Shown piece by piece: positions 1 to 6,995 of a stretch of DNA of 18,209 nt. The notes beneath the pieces are model-generated. The model did no database searches and had not been told where the DNA came from. It saw nothing but the letters and a program-made list of their open reading frames with translations. Position 1 is the stretch's first letter. The number at the start of each line of letters is the position of its first letter. This DNA comes from Legionella genomosp. 1 (lineage in GTDB: Bacteria; Pseudomonadota; Gammaproteobacteria; Legionellales; Legionellaceae): the NCBI GenBank assembly GCA_945862275.1, contig CAMAYA010000006.1:1-18209 (forward strand). The letters run 5' to 3'. Both the position numbers and the translations under genes were made by a program.

Positions 1-32
1 CAATTTGAGCGATAAACCATCAATATAAGGCA

Positions 33-83
33 GGCCTGGATAAAACAGGCCCGCTCATATCGTTCCTGATCGAGAATCAGGAA
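33..83. repeat. Two small inverted repeats at the left edge
   Basis: Two perfect inverted repeats lie in tandem: GGCCTG / CAGGCC (33-38 and 46-51, 7-base loop) and TTCCTGAT / ATCAGGAA (63-70 and 76-83, 5-base loop). Neither is followed by a T-tract on either strand, so they are not typical intrinsic terminators. A minus-strand frame stays open from about 127 to the window edge but has no convincing start, so I do not call a gene. They may be the 3' structure of a transcript entering from outside the window. Confidence 0.4.
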
Positions 84-115
84 GTGGTTAACCTGATTCA
101 GATAAATATATCGTA

Positions 116-361
116 TCAGTGGTAGCGACCTTTATCAAATCGTTTCCGAAGTTTTTGTAAGTTTCTTTTGCGACACTCCCCCGTCGATGCATTCATTTCC
201 AAATCTCGGTCAAGGGCGTCGGACTGTTGAGAGGGGTGTGAACGGCAATGTTGCCGGTATGGGAGGTGGCATTTATCGTGTTTATGGTGCAAACCATCAT
301 CGTAGCGATGGTGCATGAGTTCGCGGGTATGTTCCCCGGTGTGCTGTTGTTTTTCTGACAT
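116..361 (-). CDS. Small His-rich hypothetical protein (81 aa)
   Basis: I do not recognise this protein. It is 81 residues, very polar and basic, with many His residues (HH pairs near residues 17 and 24) and four Cys, but no signal peptide or membrane segment. The start is supported by AAGGA nine bases upstream of the ATG. An overlapping frame (193-411, -) has no comparable ribosome-binding site and I treat it as a shadow. The His and Cys content would allow metal binding, but that is inference. The gene diverges from tatC, with a roughly 140-bp gap. It could also be non-coding, since its length is modest and it has no visible family. Confidence 0.45.
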   Translation of the reverse strand: MSEKQQHTGEHTRELMHHRYDDGLHHKHDKCHLPYRQHCRSHPSQQSDALDRDLEMNASTGECRKRNLQKLRKRFDKGRYH

Positions 362-505
362 GGCGATTCATCCTTGCTGTGTTGAACGGTAAAGGGGGCA
401 AATAACACCACCCACCAAATTGACTTAACAAACTCCTAATGCAAGTATAGCTTGTCTATTCAATATGTGATAAATTTATGAGCAATAATTTTCAAGGACT
501 TGCTA

Positions 506-1192
506 ATGTTGCCTCACTTGCTGGAATGCCGTCGTCGTTTATTGCTTGTTTTTGGGTTATTTGCCGTATTGTTCACGGGGTGCTTTTTTATTTCGGAAAC
601 ACTTTTTTTGGCACTGATCAGACCTTTATTGCAAGTGCTGCCTTCCAACGGCACACTCATTGCCACACATATCACAACCCCACTGCTGACGCCTGTCAAG
701 TTAGCCGCTGATGTCGCCATGCTCAGCAGCATCCCCTATGCCTTATGGCATGCCTGGCAGTTCGCAGCCCCCGGCTTATATCGAAAAGAACGTAAACGCC
801 TACGCACGACCATTATCATCAGCCTTGCGCTCTTTTTCTCAGGCCTTTTATTTTGTTTTTATGGGATTCTACCGATCATGTTTTCTTTTTTTGCACGCGC
901 TGTTCCCGCGGGTGTGCGTTTCATGCCGGACATGGGGTATGCCATTGATTTCATCACGCGCATGTTACTGACGTTTGGTCTGTGTTTTCAAGTACCCTTG
1001 TTGTGCATGTTATTGGTGCGCTTCCAGATGATTGATATCTCCGCCCTCAAAAAGATGCGGCCCTATATGTATGTCTTGGCCTTCACCATCGGCATGCTCC
1101 TGACCCCACCGGATGTGTTATCCCAGATCATGCTAGCGGTTCCCTTATGCCTACTGTATGAAGCAGGGATTGGTTTGGCTCGCATCGCATAA
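506..1192 (+). CDS. tatC: Sec-independent protein translocase subunit TatC
   Basis: Multi-spanning inner-membrane core of the twin-arginine translocase, which recognises the RR signal of folded cofactor-containing exports. The 228-residue protein opens with the family motif HLLECRRRLL (equivalent to HLxELRxRLL). It continues with a periplasmic loop containing TPxxLTPVKL, the conserved cytoplasmic stretch APGLYRKERKRL with the invariant Glu, and LLTPPDVxSQ before the last helix, giving six predicted membrane helices. The start at 506 is chosen over an in-frame TTG at 500 because AAGGA (494-498) sits seven bases upstream. No tatA or tatB lies next to it inside the window, unlike the usual tatABC order. 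It ends in a strong terminator. Confidence 0.95.
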   Translation: MLPHLLECRRRLLLVFGLFAVLFTGCFFISETLFLALIRPLLQVLPSNGTLIATHITTPLLTPVKLAADVAMLSSIPYALWHAWQFAAPGLYRKERKRLRTTIIISLALFFSGLLFCFYGILPIMFSFFARAVPAGVRFMPDMGYAIDFITRMLLTFGLCFQVPLLCMLLVRFQMIDISALKKMRPYMYVLAFTIGMLLTPPDVLSQIMLAVPLCLLYEAGIGLARIA

Positions 1193-1229
1193 AAAAAAAC
1201 CCTGTCAGTGCAAACTGACAGGGCTTTTT
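1191..1229. terminator. Bidirectional intrinsic terminator between tatC and fusA2
   Basis: A perfect 10-bp stem CCCTGTCAGT / ACTGACAGGG (1200-1209 and 1214-1223) with a GCAA loop. It is preceded by nine A (1191-1199) and followed by C plus five T (1225-1229). It works on paper in both directions and serves the convergent tatC and elongation factor genes. The A-tract overlaps the tatC stop codon. Confidence 0.93.
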
Positions 1230-1249
1230 ATAGTGTTAGCTTCAGTATA

Positions 1250-3343
1250 TTACTTAGCAGCAGCGGCTTTCTTTTCTCTCTCTTTAATAATCACAGCTTC
1301 TGCCACGTTGTTTGGGCAAGGAGCGTAGTGAGAGAACTCCATTGAGAATTGACCGCGACCAGAGGTCATGGTGCGCAAGGTGCTGATGTAACCAAACATT
1401 TCTGCCAGCGGAACATCGGCCTTGATGCGTACACCCGTAACATTGGGTTCTTGACCAGAAATCATGCCGCGACGACGGTTCAAGTCACCAATCACATCAC
1501 CGACATGATCTTCTGGACTGTAAACGTCAACTTTCATGATGGGCTCCAGCAATTGTGGGCCGGCTTTGGGTATGGATTGACGGAAAGCGGCTTTTGCAGC
1601 GATTTCAAATGCAATGGCCGAGGAGTCAACAGCATGGAAAGCACCGTCGTTCAGGTCAATTACAACGTCCAATACAGGAAAGCCTGCCAAGGTGCCGGTG
1701 CTCATCATGGAGCGGAAACCTTTCTCAACGGCTGGATGGAATTCTTTCGGAACGCTACCACCCACACAGGATGTGGTGAAAGTGAATCCAGTACCCGGCT
1801 CGCCAGGTGAAATGGTATAGTCAATTCTACCGTACTGTCCAGAACCACCGGATTGTTTCTTATGCGTATAGGTGTCTTCGATCGATTTGGTGATGGTTTC
1901 GCGGTAAGCAACCTGTGGTTGACCTACGACCAATTCAACACCGTAAGTACGCTTCAGAATATCCACTTTAATATCAAGGTGTAATTCACCCATACCACGC
2001 AGGATGGTTTCACCTGAATCTATATCCGTTTCAACACGAAACGTTGGATCTTCAGCAACCATTTTACCGATAGCAATACTCATTTTTTCGGTTGAACTTT
2101 TATCTTTTGGCGTGACCGAAATCGAGATGACGGGCTCAGGGAAAACCATCGCTTCCAATGTGCATTCGTGTTTAGGATCACAAAGGGTCTGGCCTGTCCG
2201 AACGTTTTTCATGCCTACAATCGCGATAATGTCGCCGGCTTCTGCATGGCTCAATTCATTGCGCTCATTCGCCTGCATCTCAACCATACGCCCGACTCGC
2301 TCAGATTTACCGGTAAACGAGTTAAGGATGGTATCACCCTTGTTCAGCTTTCCTGAGTATACACGTACGAATGTTAACGCACCAAAACGGTCGTCCATGA
2401 TTTTGAATGCCAAGGCGCGGAATGGCTCATCGGCGGACACGATAGCGAATTTGCCGTTTGGAGTGCCTGCCTCATCAGTCAAGGGTTGTGGATTCACTTC
2501 GTGGGGAGCTGGCAAATATTCAATAACCGCGTCCAACAATAGTTGCATCCCTTTATTTTTAAAGGCCGAACCGCAATACGTTGGGAAGAAGGCTAATTCA
2601 AGCGTCCCTTTACGGACGCAGCGCTTAATGTCTTCTAGTGAAGGTTGCTCACCTTCCAAGAAAGCCATCAGTAAATCATCATCCATTTCAACTGCAGTTT
2701 CAATTAATTGAGCGCGATACATTTCAACATCATCCAGCATGTCGGCTGGCACATCCGTAACCTTGTAGTTTTCTGGCTGGCCCGTTTCGTCCCAAATGTA
2801 TGCTTTACGGCTCAATAAATCGACCACCCCGACGAAGTCATCTTCAATGCCGATTGGCAAGGTCATAATCAATGGGTGAGCACCCAATACTTTTTTCACT
2901 TGTGCGGTCACTTTCAAGAAGTCAGCGCCGATACGGTCCAGTTTGTTTACGAAAATCAAACGAGAGACTTTTGAATCGTTCGCATAACGCCAGTTGGTTT
3001 CTGACTGAGGCTCAACGCCGCCAGAACCACAGAATACGCCAATGCCGCCATCGAGGACCTTCAATGAACGATACACTTCTACGGTGAAGTCAACGTGCCC
3101 TGGGGTATCAATGATGTTGAAACGCGTTCCTTTCCAGTAACAGGTTACCGCTGCTGACTGAATGGTAATACCACGTTCCGCTTCCTGTACCATAAAGTCG
3201 GTTGTTGACTCGCCGTCATGTACTTCACCGATTTTGTGGATGCTATCGGTGAGCTTCAGAATACGCTCAGTAGTGGTTGTTTTTCCGGCATCTACGTGGG
3301 CGAAGATACCAATGTTTCTGTAAAGGTTTAAATCAGCAGTCAT
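1250..3343 (-). CDS. fusA2: Elongation factor G, second type (EF-G2)
   Basis: Translational GTPase of 697 residues with G1 AHVDAGKT (15-22), G3 DTPGH (79-83) and G4 NKLD (133-136), followed by the usual domains II-V including the domain IV stretch HAVDSSAIAFEIAAKAAF. It would catalyse ribosomal translocation or recycling. From memory the sequence reads like the second EF-G paralogue of gammaproteobacteria such as Vibrio (GVFCGSGGVEPQSETNW, FPTYCGSAFKNKGMQ) rather than the E. coli str-operon type. It also stands alone, with no rpsL, rpsG or tuf beside it, so I infer the fusA2 lineage. The tail is Lys/Ala-rich. The start at 3343 has an AGAG-type weak ribosome site. A good sigma70 promoter lies just upstream. 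A long plus-strand open frame inside it (2004-2711) is a shadow. Confidence 0.93.
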   Translation of the reverse strand: MTADLNLYRNIGIFAHVDAGKTTTTERILKLTDSIHKIGEVHDGESTTDFMVQEAERGITIQSAAVTCYWKGTRFNIIDTPGHVDFTVEVYRSLKVLDGGIGVFCGSGGVEPQSETNWRYANDSKVSRLIFVNKLDRIGADFLKVTAQVKKVLGAHPLIMTLPIGIEDDFVGVVDLLSRKAYIWDETGQPENYKVTDVPADMLDDVEMYRAQLIETAVEMDDDLLMAFLEGEQPSLEDIKRCVRKGTLELAFFPTYCGSAFKNKGMQLLLDAVIEYLPAPHEVNPQPLTDEAGTPNGKFAIVSADEPFRALAFKIMDDRFGALTFVRVYSGKLNKGDTILNSFTGKSERVGRMVEMQANERNELSHAEAGDIIAIVGMKNVRTGQTLCDPKHECTLEAMVFPEPVISISVTPKDKSSTEKMSIAIGKMVAEDPTFRVETDIDSGETILRGMGELHLDIKVDILKRTYGVELVVGQPQVAYRETITKSIEDTYTHKKQSGGSGQYGRIDYTISPGEPGTGFTFTTSCVGGSVPKEFHPAVEKGFRSMMSTGTLAGFPVLDVVIDLNDGAFHAVDSSAIAFEIAAKAAFRQSIPKAGPQLLEPIMKVDVYSPEDHVGDVIGDLNRRRGMISGQEPNVTGVRIKADVPLAEMFGYISTLRTMTSGRGQFSMEFSHYAPCPNNVAEAVIIKEREKKAAAAK

Positions 3344-3379
3344 AGGATTCTCTATAGGCTGGGTTGAAAATAGTGTTGC

Positions 3380-3408
3380 AGTATACAGTATTTTATCCGA
3401 ATTGTCAG
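3380..3408 (-). promoter_or_regulatory. Predicted sigma70 promoter of fusA2
   Basis: On the minus strand CTGACA (3403-3408) and TATACT (3380-3385) are separated by exactly 17 bp. Initiation near 3373 would give a 5' leader of about 30 nt before the ATG at 3343. Both boxes match the consensus at five of six positions. Confidence 0.7.
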
Positions 3409-3428
3409 ATCTAAATGCAGATGTCGCG

Positions 3429-3458
3429 TGGCCAGAGAAAGGTTAGCCATGTTACAAT
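3429..3458 (+). promoter_or_regulatory. Possible promoter of the thioredoxin-like gene
   Basis: TACAAT (3453-3458) is a good -10 box about 28 bases before the chosen start at 3487. The best -35, TGGCCA (3429-3434), is weak and 18 bp away. The call rests mainly on the -10 and its position. Confidence 0.3.
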
Positions 3459-3486
3459 GATGCCTCGTCATCCTTATGAAAAATAC

Positions 3487-3957
3487 ATGCGCACGATTGC
3501 ATTATTATTGACCGCGTCGATCATCTTGGGCTCAGGATCCACCCAAGCCGATACTCTGTTGCAAGATCTCCAGGGAAACGACATCGCGCTTTCTTCACTA
3601 AAAGGGAAATGGGTCTTTATTAACTACTGGGCCAATTGGTGTCAACCGTGTTTAGATGAAATCCCCGTGCTCAATCAATTTTATGTCGAAAATAAATCGA
3701 AGAACGTCGCGATGTTTGCCGTGAATTACGATGCATTGTCGCCTGTCAGACAAGAGCGGTTCATTAAAAAATTCAATATTCAATACCCCAGTTTAAATCA
3801 CAACACGGCAAGAGCACTGCATCTAGGCGATATTAGCGTTGTACCCATTACCTTTGTTTTCAACCCAAACGGTGAATTCAGCACAACGCTCTACGGTGGG
3901 CAAACCATTGCCAACCTGGAAGAAATCATCACGACGCCGCCTCATCCTCTGAGCTGA
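3487..3957 (+). CDS. Exported TlpA/ResA-like thiol-disulfide oxidoreductase
   Basis: A 156-residue protein with a clean signal peptide (about residues 1-21, ending TQA before D) and a single thioredoxin fold. The redox motif is WCQPC (Cys52 and Cys55) in the context NYWANWCQPC, with the cis-proline at VVP (Pro120). This is the TlpA/ResA/DsbE group, periplasmic reductases that keep Cys pairs reduced, often for cytochrome c or copper-centre maturation. Here it could serve the haem and copper proteins encoded 3 kb away, but that is inference. Upstream in-frame ATGs at 3415, 3457 and 3460 are disfavoured because only the start at 3487 places the signal peptide at the N-terminus; its ribosome-binding site is weak. 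Its 3' end overlaps the convergent Hfq-like gene by 29 bp. Confidence 0.85.
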   Translation: MRTIALLLTASIILGSGSTQADTLLQDLQGNDIALSSLKGKWVFINYWANWCQPCLDEIPVLNQFYVENKSKNVAMFAVNYDALSPVRQERFIKKFNIQYPSLNHNTARALHLGDISVVPITFVFNPNGEFSTTLYGGQTIANLEEIITTPPHPLS

Positions 3958-4165
3958 CATGCACCATACGCGAGGGCACCACCGTAGAAATTGCATGCTT
4001 ATAAACCATTTGCGTGATGGTGTTTTTCAACATGATAATGTGCTCATCAAACCCGCCTACAACGCCGTGCAATTTAATGCCGCTGACTAAAAAAATAGAC
4101 ACAGGCACTTCTTCCATACACAATGTATTGAGGAACAAATCCTCTATTCCATGTGGCTCTAGCAT
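3929..4165 (-). CDS. hfq: Divergent Hfq-family RNA-binding protein
   Basis: A 78-residue Sm/LSm protein that aligns with E. coli Hfq over residues 8-66 without a gap, including the Sm2 stretch YKHAISTVVPSR. Hfq forms hexameric rings that pair small RNAs with mRNAs. Lys56, His57, Asp9, Phe39, Lys31 and Gln52 are kept. Several RNA-contact positions differ: Gln8 is Glu, Gln41 is Glu, Phe42 is His, Tyr25 is Phe, Gln33 is His, and the rim arginines 16, 17 and 19 are Cys, Met and Glu. The tail is short and acidic. The start at 4165 has AAGGAG seven bases upstream; the longer frame to 4183 would place that site inside the gene. It lacks the usual miaA and hflX neighbours, so it is probably a second Hfq (paralogue), with the standard copy elsewhere; that part is inference. 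Confidence 0.92.
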   Translation of the reverse strand: MLEPHGIEDLFLNTLCMEEVPVSIFLVSGIKLHGVVGGFDEHIIMLKNTITQMVYKHAISTVVPSRMVHVSSEDEAAS

Positions 4166-4247
4166 CTTAATTCTCCTTATCATTTTTATTAATCGGAAAA
4201 AAACACGATGGCATTTACAATAGTCATCGGCTAGAGGCCATGAACCT

Positions 4248-4476
4248 TTAGGGGTGAGCGATTAAAAGATCGGCCAAATCATCGGCATGATCTTCCTCAT
4301 CTTTTAATATTTCCTCCAGCATTCGTAGCGAGCATCATCATATGCCGCTCTTCATCGACTGCATGCTCTGCAAATTCCGCCGCAACTTGTGGTTTAGCAA
4401 TGCCCTTTGCAATGATCTGATGATGACGGGTATGGTTTGTCATAAGTTCAAGTTCTATCCCATAATATTCGCACAT
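4248..4476 (-). pseudogene. Ferritin-like (bacterioferritin/Dps-type) gene with internal deletion
   Basis: The minus strand opens with ATG at 4476 and a good AAGGA site six bases upstream. It encodes a ferritin-type helix (TRHHQIIAKGIAKPQVAAEF then EHAVDEERH, with the E-x-x-H metal motif). That frame closes at 4297. In another frame from about 4325 to 4248 the sequence reads as the last ferritin helix, MLEEILKDEEDHADDLADLL, ending at TAA. The two parts join near 4322-4330 out of frame, and the middle helix region expected between them (about 60 residues) is missing. I read this as a diiron ferritin-like gene broken by an internal deletion. Alternatively a 59-residue truncated protein may still be made. 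The remnant lies between hfq and the divergent ATPase gene. Confidence 0.75.
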
Positions 4477-4483
4477 AAAGCTT

Positions 4484-4533
4484 CCTTGTTAAAAAGGACA
4501 CTTTCTGCCTATACTATCCTTTTTAAAAAGGAT
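4484..4533 (+). promoter_or_regulatory. ATPase promoter framed by two palindromic operator-like sites
   Basis: TTGTTA (4486-4491) and TATACT (4510-4515), 18 bp apart, form a plausible sigma70 promoter for the ATPase gene. A near-palindrome CCTTGTTAAAAAGG (4484-4497) covers the -35. A perfect 18-bp palindrome ATCCTTTTTAAAAAGGAT (4516-4533) covers the expected start point and supplies the AAGGA ribosome site of the gene. The two sites share TTAAAAAGGA in the same orientation 34 bp apart. The left site also covers the ribosome site of the divergent ferritin remnant. Confidence 0.65.
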
Positions 4534-4539
4534 GCCTTT

Positions 4540-5808
4540 ATGCTGATACAAGCGTTAATTGAAACCCTATTGGAAGAGACCGCTGCAATCGTGCGCCAAA
4601 CTCGAGATAGCGTTCCTCGTCAATTGCACTTCCCCCAGTCCAGGCAGATGATTAAAGTGGCCATCGGCATGCGGCGATCAGGCAAGTCCTATTTTCTGTA
4701 CCAAACGATCAACACGTTATTAATGCAGGGAGTTCAAGCGGAGCAAATTCTTCTCGTTAATTTTGAAGATGAACGACTTTTGCCCATGAATGCCAAAGAA
4801 ATGGGGGCATTGCTAGATGCGTTTTATTCATTATACCCAGAAAATCACAACCGATGCTGTTACTTTTTTCTTGATGAGGTACAAAATATACCGGATTGGC
4901 ATCAAGTCGTGCGCCGCTATTATGATACGAAAAACGCACAGCTTTTTTTAACCGGCTCTTCAGCAAAATTATTAAGCAAAGAAATCGCTACCTCTTTACG
5001 CGGTCGCTCACTGGCAGTCGAGGTTTGGCCTTATCGTTTTAACGAATACCTCGTTGCTCATCAACTGGATTCCGCTAAAAAACCATTTGGACAAAAAGCA
5101 TTTGACATCATGCAAGGGCATTTATTAAATTATTTCGCAACAGGTGGGTTTCCTGCGGTGCAAACCATGCCGCAAAATGAGTGGAGGGAAACCTTGCAAT
5201 CCTATGTGGACACAGTCATTCTGCGCGACATTGTGGAACGACACAAGGTGAGCAATATTACGCTTTTAAAATACCTGATCAACTCTTTATTAAGCAATGC
5301 CGCAGCACCGTTCTCGGTGAATAAATTTTATAACGATATCAAGAGCCAAGGGTATAAAGTGGCTAAAGATACAATTTACAGCTATATGGATTATATCGAA
5401 GACGCATACCTCGCTTTCACCGTTCCGATGTACAGCGAATCTGCACGTGCAAAGCACAATACGCCGAAAAAAGTCTACGCGATCGACAGTGGGTTAATTC
5501 ATGCAACCTCGCTGAAAATAAAAGATATTTATGGTAAATTACTAGAAAATCTAGTGTATTTAGATTTGCGGCGCGAAGGACGAGATATCTATTTTTACAT
5601 GACCTCAGATGGTTATGAGGTTGACTTTGTGACCGTTGATAAATCAGGCGAGAGAGAGATCATTCAAGTGGCATGGGACGTTAGCAACCCTAACACGCTA
5701 GACCGCGAACAACGCGCTTTGCAGCAGGCGAAGCAAGAATTGGGTATTTCAGGGCGAGTGATTTCATTAAGAGATTATTTACGCCATGGCGTAACGGCGG
5801 CTGACTGA
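4540..5808 (+). CDS. AAA_14/DUF4143 family ATPase with nuclease-like C-terminal domain
   Basis: A 422-residue cytoplasmic protein. Residues about 36-160 form the P-loop domain with Walker A GMRRSGKS (43-50), Walker B FFLDE (109-113) and the sensor-like LTGSSAKLL followed by LRGRS. The rest is the DUF4143 part, where Glu336, Glu360-Val-Asp362 and Gln376 sit in the spacing of a PD-(D/E)XK nuclease-like fold (EVDFV then IQVAW), with no clear catalytic Lys. The family is widespread and patchy in bacteria and its function is unresolved. The start at 4540 is fixed by AAGGA seven bases upstream; the frame is open back to 4342 but that part lies over the ferritin remnant on the other strand. Its setting beside broken genes suggests horizontal acquisition. 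Confidence 0.85.
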   Translation: MLIQALIETLLEETAAIVRQTRDSVPRQLHFPQSRQMIKVAIGMRRSGKSYFLYQTINTLLMQGVQAEQILLVNFEDERLLPMNAKEMGALLDAFYSLYPENHNRCCYFFLDEVQNIPDWHQVVRRYYDTKNAQLFLTGSSAKLLSKEIATSLRGRSLAVEVWPYRFNEYLVAHQLDSAKKPFGQKAFDIMQGHLLNYFATGGFPAVQTMPQNEWRETLQSYVDTVILRDIVERHKVSNITLLKYLINSLLSNAAAPFSVNKFYNDIKSQGYKVAKDTIYSYMDYIEDAYLAFTVPMYSESARAKHNTPKKVYAIDSGLIHATSLKIKDIYGKLLENLVYLDLRREGRDIYFYMTSDGYEVDFVTVDKSGEREIIQVAWDVSNPNTLDREQRALQQAKQELGISGRVISLRDYLRHGVTAAD

Positions 5809-5932
5809 TGAAACACTGCATGCCTATGCGCTGATTGATAAAAGAGAACCTCAGTTTAGAATGGTAGATGTTGTGGCTCGCTTTCATAAATCACTCGGCC
5901 CGCAATCAGCGCATAAAACTGGCCCAAATTAA
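5795..5932 (+). pseudogene. Start-less open frame, probable gene remnant
   Basis: In the frame overlapping the ATPase stop, an uninterrupted reading of about 45 codons runs from 5795 to TAA at 5930-5932, with protein-like composition (DETLHAYALIDKREPQFRM, then VDVVARFHKSLGPQSAHKTG). It has no ATG, GTG or TTG near its beginning; the first ATG leaves only 23 residues. I do not recognise the family. It looks like the C-terminal end of a gene whose front was lost, perhaps when the ATPase gene arrived. It could also be chance, since 45 open codons are not rare. Confidence 0.35.
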
Positions 5933-6125
5933 ATGCGAATGAAATTCGTCTTTGGCTCAATTTAATTGCGACCAGAAAAACGTACGTTTTCTTGGTATGT
6001 TAACATATTGATAATTCCAATCTATTTTAAACCAACTAAGCTTGCTTTGATGCTTTGCTTGATGCCGGAGCAAACGCCCTTTTCAAAAAAAAACTTCAGG
6101 CCTTGATGAGCCAACCCTTTTGTGT
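5933..6125. other. Non-coding spacer with a 14-bp palindrome
   Basis: There is no credible gene between the remnant frame and the end of coxC. The spacer holds a perfect palindrome AAAACGTACGTTTT (5977-5990), extended imperfectly by CCA / TGG arms. It also has a diverged direct repeat, GGCCCAAATTAAATGCGA (5921-5938) and GGCTCAATTTAATTGCGA (from 5954). An A9 tract at 6085-6093 is T9 on the minus strand and could end the cox transcript, but the stem before it is weak. Confidence 0.5.
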
Positions 6126-6995
6126 TCAAAGCCAATACACAAAAACAAACAAGAACAACCACACCACGTCAACAAAATGCCAATACCAAGCCACACCTTC
6201 GAACGCAAAATGCCGCTCAGGGGTGAAGTGGCCGCGCACTGAACGGACTAAAATGACGATCAACATGATGGTGCCTAAGGTCACGTGTAACCCGTGAAAC
6301 CCTGTTAACATAAAAAAGGTGGTGCCATAAATACCGGCATCCAAGGTTAAGTTTAATTCCGTATAGGCTTCATGATATTCATACGCTTGCAAGCATAAAA
6401 AGAGCACGCCCAACAGCACAGTTAACAGCAAACCCATTTCTAATTGACGGCGCTTGTTCAACTTCAAGGCCCAATGCGCCCACGTGATGGTGGCACCAGA
6501 CGTCAATAGAATCACGGTGTTGATGGCAGCCAGTCCCCATGCACCCATGGCCTCGTATGCACCGACAAACGTTTGATTGTTAGGATTGGTTAACATGGGC
6601 CACATGGCCTTAAAATTAGGCCAGAGGGTGATGTGGGTGATGGGGTGGAACTCCCCGCTCATGAGTGGCGCTGTCCAATAGCGGGAAAAAAACAACGCCC
6701 CAAAAAAAGCGCCAAAAAAACAGACCTCGGAAAAAATAAACCAGCACATGCCCCACCGAAAAGAACGGTCTACCTGCAAATCATACATGCCCTTTTGGTT
6801 TTCATACACGACCTGACCAAACCAGCCGAACATCATGAAGACTAACATCAACAGTCCGAGCGTAAACAAGTAGGGCCCATACCAATTCTGGTGCATCCAA
6901 GAAGCCGCACCAACCAAAAGGGTGGTTAAACCACAGGAACCCAACAAAGGCCAGTGGCTCGGCTTGGGAACGTAGTAAGTACCATGCGCGCTCAT
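6126..6995 (-). CDS. coxC: Cytochrome c oxidase subunit III
   Basis: A 289-residue membrane protein with seven predicted helices, starting MSAHGTYYVPKPSHWPLLGS, the usual opening of bacterial subunit III. The family stretches FSEVCFFGAFF and HxxVALxFEGVAWYWHFVDVVW-type ending (FAFEGVAWYWHFVDVVWLF) are visible. Subunit III stabilises subunit I and supports proton uptake; it carries no redox metal. The ATG overlaps the ctaG stop by four bases, which implies translational coupling. It is the last gene of the operon here: the haem O synthase and SURF1-type genes that often follow are absent. Confidence 0.95.
   Translation of the reverse strand: MSAHGTYYVPKPSHWPLLGSCGLTTLLVGAASWMHQNWYGPYLFTLGLLMLVFMMFGWFGQVVYENQKGMYDLQVDRSFRWGMCWFIFSEVCFFGAFFGALFFSRYWTAPLMSGEFHPITHITLWPNFKAMWPMLTNPNNQTFVGAYEAMGAWGLAAINTVILLTSGATITWAHWALKLNKRRQLEMGLLLTVLLGVLFLCLQAYEYHEAYTELNLTLDAGIYGTTFFMLTGFHGLHVTLGTIMLIVILVRSVRGHFTPERHFAFEGVAWYWHFVDVVWLFLFVFVYWL

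Noticed and set aside
193..411. A 72-codon minus-strand frame overlapping the His-rich ORF
   Set aside because: It has no ribosome-binding site, whereas the overlapping 81-residue frame has AAGGA at proper spacing.
2004..2711. A 235-codon open frame on the plus strand
   Set aside because: It lies wholly inside the well-conserved EF-G gene on the other strand and has no family features; it is a shadow.
4342..4539. N-terminal extension of the ATPase frame
   Set aside because: It overlaps the ferritin remnant and the promoter, has no homology, and the ATG at 4540 has a strong ribosome site.
6085..6125. Intrinsic terminator after coxC
   Set aside because: The minus strand has nine T, but the preceding stem is only about three base pairs, too weak to call.
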